A DNA stretch of 64,000 nt from Acidisoma sp. L85 (GCF_009765865.1 NZ_LMUQ01000052.1:280864-344863); one strand, 5' to 3'; numbered from the stretch's first letter, positions 8,610 through 17,754 are shown. The notes: generated by a model from the letters alone, not told the origin. Program-made: numbers and translations.

Positions 8610-10321
8610 GCGCTTTGCTGCAATCCCCGCCGCCCGCACCTCTCGTTCAAGTTTTGCATCTGTCGGTGAGTTTCGGCCGTGGGGCCACCACGAACGCCGC
8701 CGTGCGCGACATCTCCTTCACGCTTGAGGCGGGCGAGATCCTGGCGCTTGTCGGGGAATCGGGTTCCGGAAAATCGGTCACGGGCCGGGCTCTTCTCGGT
8801 CTGGCGGGGACGGGTGCGCGCGTGACGGCGGAAACCTTGGAGATCGAGGGGCATTCGGTTCTCGGTGATCCGGAGCGGCGGTGGCGCGCTCGGCGCGGGC
8901 GGCAACTGGGGCTCGTGCTGCAGGATGCGCTCGTTTCGCTCGATCCGTTGCGACAGGTGGGACACGAGGTGGGCGAGGTGCTCGACGCCCATGGCATCGG
9001 TACCCGGCGGCAGCGTCATGGTCGCGTCATTGCGGCATTGCGAGAGGCTGGGCTGCCCGAGCCGGAGCGGCGGGCGCGGCAGCGCTCCGGCCAGCTCTCT
9101 GGCGGACAGCGGCAGCGCGCCTTGATCGCCGCGGCAATCGCCGGCCACCCGCGCATTCTGATCGCGGATGAACCGACGACGGCCCTCGACAGCACCGTGC
9201 AGCGGCAGCTCCTCGAACTCCTTCGCTCGATTGCGGCGCAGGGGAACGCCATCCTGCTGATCACGCACGACATCGGCGTGGTGAACGAAATCGCGGATCG
9301 CGTGGCGGTGATGCGGGAAGGGCAGATCGTGGAAAGCGGCCCTACCGAGGCGATCCTTGGCAATCCGCGGCACGCCTATACGCGCGCATTGCTCGCGGCT
9401 CTTCCGGCAGGCAAGGCGAAGGGTGTCCGTCTTTCCGCCGGGACCGCCGTCGCGTCGTCGAGCGAGTTTCGGCATCGCAACCGGCGGAGCTGGGAAAGCG
9501 GAACAGCCGGCGCGCGAGGCGGATCGGCGATCGTTGTCGACCGGATCAGCAAGCGTTACGCGACTACCGGCGGCATGGCTGTGACTGCTATCGACCAGGT
9601 GAGCTTCACTGTCGGGCACGGCCGCACGCTCGGGCTCGTTGGCGAGTCCGGCGCGGGCAAATCGACCATCGCGCGGATCCTCCTCGGGCTGACGCAGCCA
9701 GATTCGGGCAGCGTCACGCTGCTCGGGCAGCCGTGGTCGGGAGTGACCGAGAAGGTGCGGCGCCCCTTGCGGTCATCGCTGCAGATGATCTACCAGGACC
9801 CGTTAAGTTCGTTCGACCCGCGCTGGGATGTCGAACGCATTCTGCGGGATGCGTTGCGCGCCATCGGCCTGACGGAGCGTGAGGCGGCGAAGCGCCGCAC
9901 GCTGCAGCTCCTCGATATCGTCGGTTTGCAGGCGAAGCATCTTCCTGCTGCGCCTTTGCTGCTATCCGGCGGCCAGAGACAAAGGGTTGCCATCGCCCGA
10001 GCCCTGGCGTCGGAACCCGCCGTTCTCCTCTGTGACGAACCGGTCTCGGCGCTCGATGCGACAACACAGGCGCAGGTTCTGGATTTGCTGGTCGATATTC
10101 AGAAGGCATTCGGGCTGACCTATGTTTTCATCAGCCACGACCTCGCGGTGATCCATCATATGAGCGACGATATACTCGTGCTCAAGGATGGCAGGGTGGT
10201 GGAGCAAGGTCCCGCCAGCGAGGTTTGGCGCAGCCCGGCGCATCCCTATACGCAGAGCCTCTTTGCCTCCGTCGCGAAGCCGGGAGGCTTTTCGCGCAGC
10301 CTACATCCGGAGGCCGTGTAG
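8606..10321 (+). CDS. Fused double ABC ATPase (DppD-DppF type)
   Basis: Energises the peptide-type importer with both ATPases on one 571-residue chain. Domain 1 has Walker A GESGSGKS at 50-57, signature LSGGQRQR near 165 and Walker B ILIADEP near 188. Domain 2 begins near 305, with Walker A GESGAGKS near 347, signature LSGGQRQR near 452 and Walker B VLLCDEP near 475. Both sites look intact. The ATG at 8606 overlaps the permease stop; a much longer upstream frame only reads through the permease and is not used. The monooxygenase gene follows 28 bases later. Confidence 0.92.
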   Translation: MSALLQSPPPAPLVQVLHLSVSFGRGATTNAAVRDISFTLEAGEILALVGESGSGKSVTGRALLGLAGTGARVTAETLEIEGHSVLGDPERRWRARRGRQLGLVLQDALVSLDPLRQVGHEVGEVLDAHGIGTRRQRHGRVIAALREAGLPEPERRARQRSGQLSGGQRQRALIAAAIAGHPRILIADEPTTALDSTVQRQLLELLRSIAAQGNAILLITHDIGVVNEIADRVAVMREGQIVESGPTEAILGNPRHAYTRALLAALPAGKAKGVRLSAGTAVASSSEFRHRNRRSWESGTAGARGGSAIVVDRISKRYATTGGMAVTAIDQVSFTVGHGRTLGLVGESGAGKSTIARILLGLTQPDSGSVTLLGQPWSGVTEKVRRPLRSSLQMIYQDPLSSFDPRWDVERILRDALRAIGLTEREAAKRRTLQLLDIVGLQAKHLPAAPLLLSGGQRQRVAIARALASEPAVLLCDEPVSALDATTQAQVLDLLVDIQKAFGLTYVFISHDLAVIHHMSDDILVLKDGRVVEQGPASEVWRSPAHPYTQSLFASVAKPGGFSRSLHPEAV

Positions 10322-10349
10322 CCTACCCGGGCTAGGCTATGATTCTCCC

Positions 10350-11720
10350 ATGACACAGAAACCTCTCTTCTTCGGCCTCTATGAGCAGGCCAACATCGGC
10401 GACGGCTCCGGCGCCGCCAGTCTCTGGACTCATCCGCTGGACCGGCGGCTGACCTCGACGACCTTCGATTACTGGCTGCATCTCGCCCGCATCGCGGAGG
10501 AGACGCATCTGGATCTGTTTTTCTTCGGCGATGTTCTTGGCATTTACGACGTCTACAAAGCCTCGGCGGAGACGGCGATTTCCTGGGGCGTCGAGCTGCC
10601 GGCGCATGATCCGCTCATGCATATTCCTTTCCTGGCGGCGGCGACCCGCAATCTCGCTTTCGGCGCCACGATCTCGACATCTTACGATCATCCCTTTGCC
10701 CATGCGCGGCGGCTGAGCACGCTCGATCATCTGACGGGTGGGCGTATCGCCTGGAACATCGTGACATCCTACCTGCCGAGTGCCGCGCGCAATTTCGGGC
10801 TCGATGCGATGGTGCGGCATGACGACCGCTATGAGATCGCCGACGAGTTCCTCGACACGGCCTACAAGCTTTGGGAAGGCAGTTGGGCGGATGACGCCTT
10901 CATCGGCAGCAAGACGGCGCGGCGCTTCGCCGATCCGTCACGCGTGCGGGCGATCGATCATCGTGGTGCGCATTTCGCCTCGGCCGGTCCGCATGTGAGC
11001 CATCCTTCGCCGCAGCGCACGCCGGTGTTGATCCAGGCGGGGTGGTCGCCACGTGGTAAGCGCCTGGGCGCGCGGCATGCCGAGATCATCTTCGCCGGTA
11101 CCACCAAGCCGGAAGGCGTGAGGCAGGGCATGCAGGAGATCCGCGACCTCGCATCGGCTGAGGGGCGTGACGGCGGTGAGATCAAGGCTTTGGCTGGGGT
11201 GCAGATCGTCGTCGGCAAGACTCTCATCGCGGCGCGGGAGAAACTCGAGGACTTCCAGTCCCACTACGATCCGAATGCGACGCTGGCGGCCTATGCGGGC
11301 TATAGCGGGCTGGATCTTGCGAAATACGCCGATGACGAGCCACTGACGAAGGTTGGTGGCCACACGGAGTCGGCGGCGGCGCAGGCGCCCGTTCTGGCGG
11401 GTGATGTCAGGCGGCGTTACAGCCGCGTCGAAGGCAATAGCGGGCTTACCTGGATCGGCACGGCTTCCCAGATCGCCGACCAGATGCAGGCCTATGTCAC
11501 GGCCTCCGGCATCGACGGCTTTCTGCTCCACCAGTTCATCTCACCCGGCTCCTACGAGGATTTCGCGGAGCATGTCGTGCCGGAACTGCGGGAACGAGGG
11601 CTTTATCGGCAGGACGCGCAACAGGGAACGCTGCGTTCGCGTATCCGAGAAGATGGCGCGGACCGGCTGCCGCCTTCTCACCCGGCCGCGGTGCATCGTT
11701 TTCGAGTCAGGGAAGGTTGA
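10350..11720 (+). CDS. LLM flavin-dependent monooxygenase (NtaA/SnaA/DszA family)
   Basis: Luciferase-like FMN-dependent monooxygenase of 456 residues, in the group containing nitrilotriacetate monooxygenase A, SnaA and DszA. These use FMNH2 supplied by a separate reductase to open C-N, C-S or similar bonds. Family features include FFGDVLGIYD near 50-60, GATISTSYDHPFAHARRLSTLDHL near 110-133 (an SxTYxxPyxxAR-type region) and the SGRIAWN-like GGRIAWNIVTS. It follows the ABC operon at 28 bases and is probably co-transcribed. The ribosome binding site is weak. Its substrate is unknown. Confidence 0.88.
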   Translation: MTQKPLFFGLYEQANIGDGSGAASLWTHPLDRRLTSTTFDYWLHLARIAEETHLDLFFFGDVLGIYDVYKASAETAISWGVELPAHDPLMHIPFLAAATRNLAFGATISTSYDHPFAHARRLSTLDHLTGGRIAWNIVTSYLPSAARNFGLDAMVRHDDRYEIADEFLDTAYKLWEGSWADDAFIGSKTARRFADPSRVRAIDHRGAHFASAGPHVSHPSPQRTPVLIQAGWSPRGKRLGARHAEIIFAGTTKPEGVRQGMQEIRDLASAEGRDGGEIKALAGVQIVVGKTLIAAREKLEDFQSHYDPNATLAAYAGYSGLDLAKYADDEPLTKVGGHTESAAAQAPVLAGDVRRRYSRVEGNSGLTWIGTASQIADQMQAYVTASGIDGFLLHQFISPGSYEDFAEHVVPELRERGLYRQDAQQGTLRSRIREDGADRLPPSHPAAVHRFRVREG

Positions 11721-11776
11721 GATGGAGTGTTTTGAATTAGTGCGAGATGTCCCTAGTTTGCACCGCTTTTAACTCA

Positions 11777-11870
11777 CCACGTCATGCTCGGCGAAGGCCG
11801 AGCATCCACGCCTTGCTTGCGTGACAAAGGCAAGACGTGGATGGCACGCCTTTGCGTGCCATGACGGATC
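11777..11870 (-). repeat. Triple-hairpin interspersed repeat, copy B (inverted)
   Basis: The same unit as at 4643-4737 but in reverse orientation, between two convergent genes (the monooxygenase ending 11720 and the SfnB-like gene ending 11914). The outer hairpins are ATGCTCGGC-GAAG-GCCGAGCAT (11784-11805) and ATGGCACGC-CTTT-GCGTGCCAT (11841-11862). The middle stem is CCACGCCTTGC/GCAAGACGTGG with one mismatch. The position fits a bidirectional terminator or REP-like element. Confidence 0.85.
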
Positions 11871-11913
11871 CTTGGTCGCAGTTCGAAATTAGGTCATCAC
11901 GCCCGAACCGCCC

Positions 11914-13149
11914 TTAACCCTGGCCGGCAAGCCAGAACGCCGGGGGACGCGTGCCGTTAACGGCATAATCGCCGACTATCCGCTGCTTGTAGATCAGTGG
12001 ATTGTGCGACGAAACCGTGCGCGCATTCCGCCAATGCCGATCGAGCGACTTCGACCGATCCGTGGCAGAAGCGCCGAGCGCGTCGAACAGCAATTCCGTA
12101 GCTTCCAGCACCAGCTTTGCCACAACCGGCTGCGACTGTGAGACGATGATATCCGAGACCACGGCCTCAGCGTCTTCCGCCGCAACATCCCCGGTCTGGC
12201 CTATTTCGTACACCCTCTGGGCGGCCGCTGCGCCCTGCAAGGTTATTGCCCCAGCGGCGAAGGCCAGGCCACGGACCTGACCGACAACCTGCAGAACCTG
12301 CGGATCGGCGGAGGAAGAGGGGCCTGCAGCATGGGTGTAGGTCCGCGTGCGTGTCGCAACCGAACGCACCAGATCGCGTGTCGCCGCGCGCCCGATGCCG
12401 GAAAGCGTCGCGAGATGCACCAGTTGGAAGAAGGCCATGCGGTATTTCGAGCGGCCGGAGAGCGCGTAGATATCGGCGGCGTCTACAGGTGTGTCGACAA
12501 AGGTTGTCGTGCCGCTCCCTGTCAGCGTCTGCCCGAAGCCCTTCCAGTCGTCGAGCAGCGTGACACCCGGCCCCGTCGCGGAAACGAGCCCGCTGACAAC
12601 TTCGCCATCCTGCACCGCCCCGAAGTTGATCCAATCTGCGAAGAGTGCGCCCGTGCTATAGAATTTCGTGCCATTGAGGAGAAGTCGGTCGCCGTCAGTC
12701 ACGAGCGTCGTCTCGAAGCTGCCAAGCTTGTTATTGGCGCTTTCGCTGAAGCCGCTGCCAACCAACTCGCCCGCGGCGAAACGCGGTAGCCAGCGGGCCC
12801 GGCGGCCAAGGTCGCGGGCACTGAGTGTATCCTCAACCGCGCCGAAATGGGCCCGCATTGCCTGCGGCACGTTGGAATCCGCTTCAGCGAGTTCGATCAG
12901 CAGCGCGAAGAGTTCCGGCAGGGTCGCGCCGAGCCCGCCCTCGTTCTCGGGGATGCGGGCGGCGCCGAAACCGGCCTCCTTAAGCCAGCGGATCGGCTCA
13001 TGAGGCAGGATGCGGCCGAGTTCGCGCTCCACGGCACCGGCCTCGATGCGCCGAAAGATAGGCCGGAACCGCTCGGCCAGCGCGTCGTAGGTGGCGGTGT
13101 AGGGCGCAGCCCAGGCGGAGGCGGCCTGAGCCGGAACGGCGTGATCCAT
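11914..13149 (-). CDS. Acyl-CoA dehydrogenase-fold flavin monooxygenase (SfnB/DszC-like)
   Basis: 411-residue protein with the acyl-CoA dehydrogenase fold, belonging to the SfnB/DszC branch that oxygenates sulfur compounds using reduced flavin rather than dehydrogenating acyl-CoA. The ordered parts are an N-terminal helical domain (about 20-130), a middle beta-domain with the SGFSESANN region (about 135-215), and a C-terminal helical domain ending with SSHNPLIYKQRIVGD near residue 390. That C-terminal stretch is typical of the monooxygenase branch. The start follows AAGGAAA. It is divergent from the TauD-type gene, with a shared 207-base intergenic region, which suggests joint control by sulfur supply. 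The substrate is not known. Confidence 0.85.
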   Translation of the reverse strand: MDHAVPAQAASAWAAPYTATYDALAERFRPIFRRIEAGAVERELGRILPHEPIRWLKEAGFGAARIPENEGGLGATLPELFALLIELAEADSNVPQAMRAHFGAVEDTLSARDLGRRARWLPRFAAGELVGSGFSESANNKLGSFETTLVTDGDRLLLNGTKFYSTGALFADWINFGAVQDGEVVSGLVSATGPGVTLLDDWKGFGQTLTGSGTTTFVDTPVDAADIYALSGRSKYRMAFFQLVHLATLSGIGRAATRDLVRSVATRTRTYTHAAGPSSSADPQVLQVVGQVRGLAFAAGAITLQGAAAAQRVYEIGQTGDVAAEDAEAVVSDIIVSQSQPVVAKLVLEATELLFDALGASATDRSKSLDRHWRNARTVSSHNPLIYKQRIVGDYAVNGTRPPAFWLAGQG

Positions 13150-13305
13150 CTGATTTCCTTCGCTCGGCGGGCGCCTTTAGCCTCTCCGACTGGCGAGCGC
13201 GATAATACGAGAAGGAGAGGTTGGTCAAATCATATACCGATCACCAGGGGTTTATAAGCGGCGGTGCCCGGTGTCTTGCGTGAATTGGGAGGCGGTTTAA
13301 GATGA

Positions 13306-13340
13306 CGTGTCGCGGGTCGGTTTCGTCGTTCCGCGACGCG
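13306..13340 (+). promoter_or_regulatory. Leader hairpin before the TauD-type gene
   Basis: Arms CGTGTCGCGG (13306-13315) and CCGCGACGCG (13331-13340) pair over ten positions with one G-U, around a 15-base loop. The hairpin ends 4 bases before the GAGGAG ribosome binding site (13345-13350) of the next gene. It could shield or expose that site, or stabilise the mRNA. Function is inferred only from position. Confidence 0.4.
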
Positions 13341-13356
13341 CCTAGAGGAGACCGCC

Positions 13357-14184
13357 TTGAGCTATGACGCGATCACTGTGACGGCCATAACGCCGCGTAT
13401 CGGGGCCGAAATCACGGGGCTCGATCTCACTAGGCCACTGTCCAACCATCAGGCGACTGAGCTTGGGGCGGCCCTGGTGGAGCATCAGGTGCTGTTTTTC
13501 CGGGACCAGGCTCTCGGCCTCGAAAGCCACCAGGCACTCGGACGGCACTTCGGCGCCTTGCATGTGCATCCCAATGTGCCCGGTCCTCCTGGCTATCCCG
13601 CGGTCCTGCCGATCCATACCGATGCAACGTCCCGCCGGATCGCGGGCGAGGCCTGGCATTCGGATGTTTCCTGCGACGAGCAGCCGCCCTTGGGCAGCAT
13701 CCTTCATCTTCATACTGTTCCGCCGATCGGCGGTGATACGCTCTTCGCCAGCATGTTCGCGGCTTATGAGGCGCTGTCGCCACGGATGAAGACCTACCTC
13801 GACGGGCTCACCGCCACCCACGCGGGCGAGCACGTCTACCGTTCTCACAACGAGCGCGATGCCGTGCCAGAGAGCGGGCGTGCCTATCCCCGCGCGGTGC
13901 ATCCTGTGATCCGCACCCATCCGGTGTCCAAACGGTGCGCGCTGTTCGTGAACGCGACCTTCACCACGCGGATCAATGAGCTTCCCGCTGACGAGAGCCG
14001 CGCGATTCTGAGCTACCTCTACGAACACGCGGCGCGCCCTGAGTTTCAGGTTCGCTTCCGCTGGTGGCCGAACTCAGTCGCCTTCTGGGACAATCGCAGC
14101 ACGCAGCACATGGCGCTCTGGGACTATTTTCCCGAGACGCGCTCCGGCTTCCGCGTGACGATCAAGGGCGATCGTCCCGTCTGA
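13357..14184 (+). CDS. TauD/TfdA-family alpha-ketoglutarate-dependent dioxygenase
   Basis: Fe(II)/2-oxoglutarate-dependent oxygenase of 275 residues. The iron triad is H101-x-D103 (in WHSD) with H251 (in STQHMALW), and the 2-oxoglutarate-binding arginine is R262 or R266. Relatives release sulfite or sulfate from taurine, sulfonates or alkyl sulfate esters. The sequence style (HTDATSRRIAGEAWHSDVS) resembles the sulfonate/sulfate-ester members, but the substrate is not determined. The start is TTG, chosen because GAGGAG sits 6 bases upstream. It leads an operon with three luciferase-like monooxygenases. Confidence 0.9.
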   Translation: MSYDAITVTAITPRIGAEITGLDLTRPLSNHQATELGAALVEHQVLFFRDQALGLESHQALGRHFGALHVHPNVPGPPGYPAVLPIHTDATSRRIAGEAWHSDVSCDEQPPLGSILHLHTVPPIGGDTLFASMFAAYEALSPRMKTYLDGLTATHAGEHVYRSHNERDAVPESGRAYPRAVHPVIRTHPVSKRCALFVNATFTTRINELPADESRAILSYLYEHAARPEFQVRFRWWPNSVAFWDNRSTQHMALWDYFPETRSGFRVTIKGDRPV

Positions 14185-14199
14185 CGGGAAGGACAAGTC

Positions 14200-15552
14200 A
14201 TGAGTAGCCCGCACAGACAGATCCACCTCGCCGGCTTTCTTATCGCCGGACCGGTGGTGCATAGCCACGCGGTCTGGCGCCATCCGCTGACGACGCGGCG
14301 TTTCACCGATCCGCGCCTGTACACGGAGGTCGCCCGCGTGCTGGAAGGCGGGCTTTTCGACTTTGTCTTTTTCGCCGATCGGCTCGGCGTCTCGGACCAG
14401 CTCAATGGCAGCCGCGATGTCTCATTCCGCTACGGGTCGCAGGATGCCGCGCGGCTGGACCCGATGCCGGTGGTCTCCTATCTCGCCGCGAGCACCAGCC
14501 GGCTAGGCCTCGGCGTAACGCGTTCGACGACTTATTTTCAGCCCAACCATATCGTCCGCAGCTTCACGACCCTCGATCATCTCTCCGCCGGGCGCGGGGC
14601 CTGGAATGTCGTCACCTCGATGAACGATAGCGAAGGCCGCATGTTCGGGCAGCCAGAGCACATGGATCACGACCGTCGTTACGATCGGGCGGACGAGTTT
14701 CTGGAGGTCGCGCTCAAGCTTTGGCGGAGTTGGGACGCGGATGCGCTGATCCACGACAAGGCGAGCGGCTTCTTTGTCGATCCGGCGCGGATCCATCCCG
14801 TGCAGCACAAGGGTACTTTCTTCGAGGTCGAGGGGCCGATGAACATGCCGCCGGGGCCCGCCGGTCATCCGGTGATCATCCAAGCCGGCTCCTCCGGGCG
14901 CGGACGCCGCTTCGGTGCGCGATGGGCGGAGGCGATCTTCACCATCAACCGCGACATCGAAGAGGCGCGCGCGTTTCGCAGCGATGTGCGCGCCCAGATG
15001 GCGCAGCAAGGTCGCGCACCAGACGGTTGCCGCATCCTGACCGCGGTGATGCCCTTCGTCGGGCGCACGAAGGCCGAGGCCATTGCACGGCGGGATGAGC
15101 ACAATGCGCTCGCTCGTCCGGAACTCGGCATCGCGACCATGTCGGGCCAGCTCAATTTCGACTTCGGCGTCTATGACGGGGCCACATTGGTCGCCGAACT
15201 GGCCGAGGATGTCGCGCTGCCCTATGCCGTTAGGGAAAAGCTCGCCGCGATCGGCGGTCCGGGTGCGACGCTGGATAGCCTGGGGCGTATCTGGGCCAGC
15301 AGCGTGCGGGTGCCGCAACTCGTCGGCACCGGCGCCGAGATCGCGCGGGAGTTGGCCGCGTGGTTCGAGGCCGAGGCTTGCGACGGTTTTGTTATAAGCC
15401 CCGCTTATCTGCCTGGGAGTTTTGCCGAATTCGCATCCGAGGTCGTGCCGGAATTGCAGCGGCTCGGGCTGTTCCGAAAGACTTATGCGGGAACCACCTT
15501 GCGCGATCATCTGGGGCTAACGGGTCTCACTCATGAAGCTGTCGCCGCGTGA
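14200..15552 (+). CDS. LLM flavin-dependent monooxygenase (NtaA/SnaA/DszA family)
   Basis: 450-residue luciferase-like FMN monooxygenase, second of its subgroup in the window after 10350-11720. Family features are the FFADRLGVSD stretch near 48-57, the ITRSTTYFQPNHIVR-like segment near 105-120 and the GRGAWNVVTS motif near 130-140. A GGAAGGA ribosome binding site precedes the ATG by about seven bases. It lies 15 bases after the TauD-type gene and 19 bases before another LLM gene. A role in releasing sulfur or nitrogen from a small organic compound is inferred from context. Confidence 0.88.
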   Translation: MSSPHRQIHLAGFLIAGPVVHSHAVWRHPLTTRRFTDPRLYTEVARVLEGGLFDFVFFADRLGVSDQLNGSRDVSFRYGSQDAARLDPMPVVSYLAASTSRLGLGVTRSTTYFQPNHIVRSFTTLDHLSAGRGAWNVVTSMNDSEGRMFGQPEHMDHDRRYDRADEFLEVALKLWRSWDADALIHDKASGFFVDPARIHPVQHKGTFFEVEGPMNMPPGPAGHPVIIQAGSSGRGRRFGARWAEAIFTINRDIEEARAFRSDVRAQMAQQGRAPDGCRILTAVMPFVGRTKAEAIARRDEHNALARPELGIATMSGQLNFDFGVYDGATLVAELAEDVALPYAVREKLAAIGGPGATLDSLGRIWASSVRVPQLVGTGAEIARELAAWFEAEACDGFVISPAYLPGSFAEFASEVVPELQRLGLFRKTYAGTTLRDHLGLTGLTHEAVAA

Positions 15553-15571
15553 ATGTGGTGGGTAGCGAGCC

Positions 15572-16681
15572 GTGACAATTCCTCTCGAATTTATCGGCAT
15601 GATTCAGCCGCGTCTTCAATCGGAGACGCATCCGCCGGACAAATCAGTCGTCATCGACAAAACCTATCTGCGAGCTTTCGCGCAAGCGCATGAGGCGGCC
15701 GGCTTCGACCGCGTGCTGATCGGCTATTACGCGGACGCGCCCGATGGGTTCCTGATCGGCAGCTACATCGCCGGACAGACGGAACGCATCGGATTGCTAC
15801 TGGCGCACCGCCCGGGCTTTGTGGCGCCGACGCTCGCGGCGCGCGCCCTTGCGACGCTCGACCAACTGAGCGACGGGCGGCTTGCCGTCCACATCATCTC
15901 AGGTGGCGATGACGCTGATCAAAGGCGGGACGGCGACTTCCTGGGCAAGGACGATCGGTATGCGCGGACCGAGGAATACGTGCGGATCCTGAAGGATGTC
16001 TGGACCGCTTCCGCACCCGTATCGCATCGCGGCCGCTACTATCAGTTCGAAAATGCCGGCATTCAGGTGCGCAGTGTGCAGCAGCCGCATATTCCCATCT
16101 ATTTCGGTGGCGCCTCCCAGGCCGCGATCGACGTCTCTGCCAAACATGCCGATGTCTTCGCGCTTTGGGGGGAAACTCAAGCGCAGGTGAAGGACATCAC
16201 GACGCGGGTCCGGGCGGCGGCCGTGCTGCAAGGACGCGACTTGCGCTTTAGCCTCTCCTTCCGGCCGATCCTTGGCGCGACCGAAGACGCTGCCTGGGCG
16301 CGAGCGCATGACATTTTGGAAACGACCAAGCGTGTTGCCGGCAAGGCGTGGCTGGGCGGTAGCGCGTCGGGGGCTCCTCAGAACGAGGGGTCGCGCAGGC
16401 TGCTCGAAGCCGCGGCGCAGGGTGACCGATTGGACAAGTGCCTGTGGACGAGTATCGCCAAGGCGACCGGCGCGCGGGGCAATACCACTGCCCTCGTTGG
16501 CACGCCGAAGCAGGTGGCAGAGACGCTTCTGGATTACTGGCGTCTTGGCGTTTCGACTTTTCTCATCCGTGGCTTCGATCCTTTGGAAGACGCCGTCGAA
16601 TACGGCAAAGAGCTGCTGCCCTTGACGCGGGAATTGGTCGCGGAAGAGACCGCTCGCAACCCCGAGCGGCGGCTCGCCTAG
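15572..16681 (+). CDS. LLM monooxygenase, alkanesulfonate monooxygenase (SsuD)-like
   Basis: Luciferase-like protein of 369 residues with the SsuD layout: LEFIGMIQPR at the N-terminus, the GYYADAPDGFLIGSYIAG region, and SGGDDADQRRDGDFLGKDDRYARTEEYV near 110-140. That last stretch matches the family segment SGGDPxExxxDGxxLxHDeRYxRxdEf. SsuD enzymes desulfonate alkanesulfonates with FMNH2 from SsuE. No ssuE-like reductase is nearby. The start is GTG. The next LLM gene starts directly after its stop codon. Confidence 0.88.
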   Translation: MTIPLEFIGMIQPRLQSETHPPDKSVVIDKTYLRAFAQAHEAAGFDRVLIGYYADAPDGFLIGSYIAGQTERIGLLLAHRPGFVAPTLAARALATLDQLSDGRLAVHIISGGDDADQRRDGDFLGKDDRYARTEEYVRILKDVWTASAPVSHRGRYYQFENAGIQVRSVQQPHIPIYFGGASQAAIDVSAKHADVFALWGETQAQVKDITTRVRAAAVLQGRDLRFSLSFRPILGATEDAAWARAHDILETTKRVAGKAWLGGSASGAPQNEGSRRLLEAAAQGDRLDKCLWTSIAKATGARGNTTALVGTPKQVAETLLDYWRLGVSTFLIRGFDPLEDAVEYGKELLPLTRELVAEETARNPERRLA

Positions 16682-17719
16682 GTGGCGGCCCGACCCCGCT
16701 TCGGCATCTGGGCGCTGGTGCATGGCAGCCGGGGCGCTCTGCAAGACCCGGAAGAGCCCTTCGACGCGTCATGGGATCGCAACCGCAGGCTCGTGCTCGA
16801 AGCGGAGGCGCTCGGCTTCGAGAGCACGCTGATCGCTCAGCATACGGTCAATCCCTATGACGATGAATGGGATGAGATCGAAGCCTGGACGGCTGCGGCG
16901 GCGCTCGCCGCATTGACGACCCGGATCGAGATCATCGCGGCGATCAAGCCGTCGCTCTATCATCCCGTCGTGCTCGCCAAAATGGCCCAGCAGATCGAGC
17001 ATATTTCCGGGGGCCGTTTCGCCATCAACCTGGTCAATGCCTGGAACCGCGCGGAATACGAGAAAGCGGGCATTCCCTTCGCCGAACATGACGAGCGCTA
17101 TGCTTACGGCAATGAATGGATCGGCATTGTCGAAGCGCTGATGAGCGGCCGGCGCGTCTCGCATGAGGGTCGCTACTTCAACATCCGCGACTATCAGATT
17201 CGCCCGACGGACCCGTTTCGCGCGCGGCCGCTGATTTATGTCGGCGGTGAATCGGCCCCGGCGCAGGAGCTTGTGGCCGCGCATGGCGATGTTTGGTTCA
17301 TCAATGGGCAGAGTTTGGACAATGTCGGCGCTCTGATCGCGGGCGTTGCGGAGCGGCCGCGCCAGGGCGCGCCGCTGCGCTTTGGTCTATCGGCTTTCGT
17401 CATCGCGCGGGAGAGTGCGGAGGAGGCTCAGGCGGCCTTCGCGCGGCTGGTGGCGCTGTCCGAGAAGGACCGCGTCATTCGCGAAAGGCAGACAGCGAAT
17501 ACCGACCCACAGGTGGTGATGAAGCACACCCATGCGCTGAACCTGAGGAAGGGGCCCGTCATCGGCACGAATGGCGGCACGGCCGCCGGCCTCGTTGGCA
17601 GCTACGAGGAGGTCGCCGAGCGCATGTTGCAGTTCCAGCCCTTCGAAGCGGAGATGCGCCGCTTCGCCGCCGAGATCATGCCCCGCGTCCGGCGACGGAA
17701 GGAATCACGCGGCGCCTAG
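16682..17719 (+). CDS. LLM monooxygenase, alkanesulfonate monooxygenase-like
   Basis: 345-residue luciferase-like protein, the fourth LLM enzyme in the region. It shows the family segments QIEHISGGRFAINLVNAWN (near 100-118) and AEHDERYAYGNEWIGIVEAL (near 132-151). The start is GTG at the base after the TAG of the preceding gene, so reinitiation is likely. It closes the operon; a triple-hairpin repeat and a convergent transporter operon follow. Its substrate may differ from that of the SsuD-like neighbour, as the two are clearly divergent. Confidence 0.85.
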   Translation: MAARPRFGIWALVHGSRGALQDPEEPFDASWDRNRRLVLEAEALGFESTLIAQHTVNPYDDEWDEIEAWTAAAALAALTTRIEIIAAIKPSLYHPVVLAKMAQQIEHISGGRFAINLVNAWNRAEYEKAGIPFAEHDERYAYGNEWIGIVEALMSGRRVSHEGRYFNIRDYQIRPTDPFRARPLIYVGGESAPAQELVAAHGDVWFINGQSLDNVGALIAGVAERPRQGAPLRFGLSAFVIARESAEEAQAAFARLVALSEKDRVIRERQTANTDPQVVMKHTHALNLRKGPVIGTNGGTAAGLVGSYEEVAERMLQFQPFEAEMRRFAAEIMPRVRRRKESRGA

Positions 17720-17754
17720 GCTCGAATGAGCCAGTATTGAACCGCGGCACGAAG

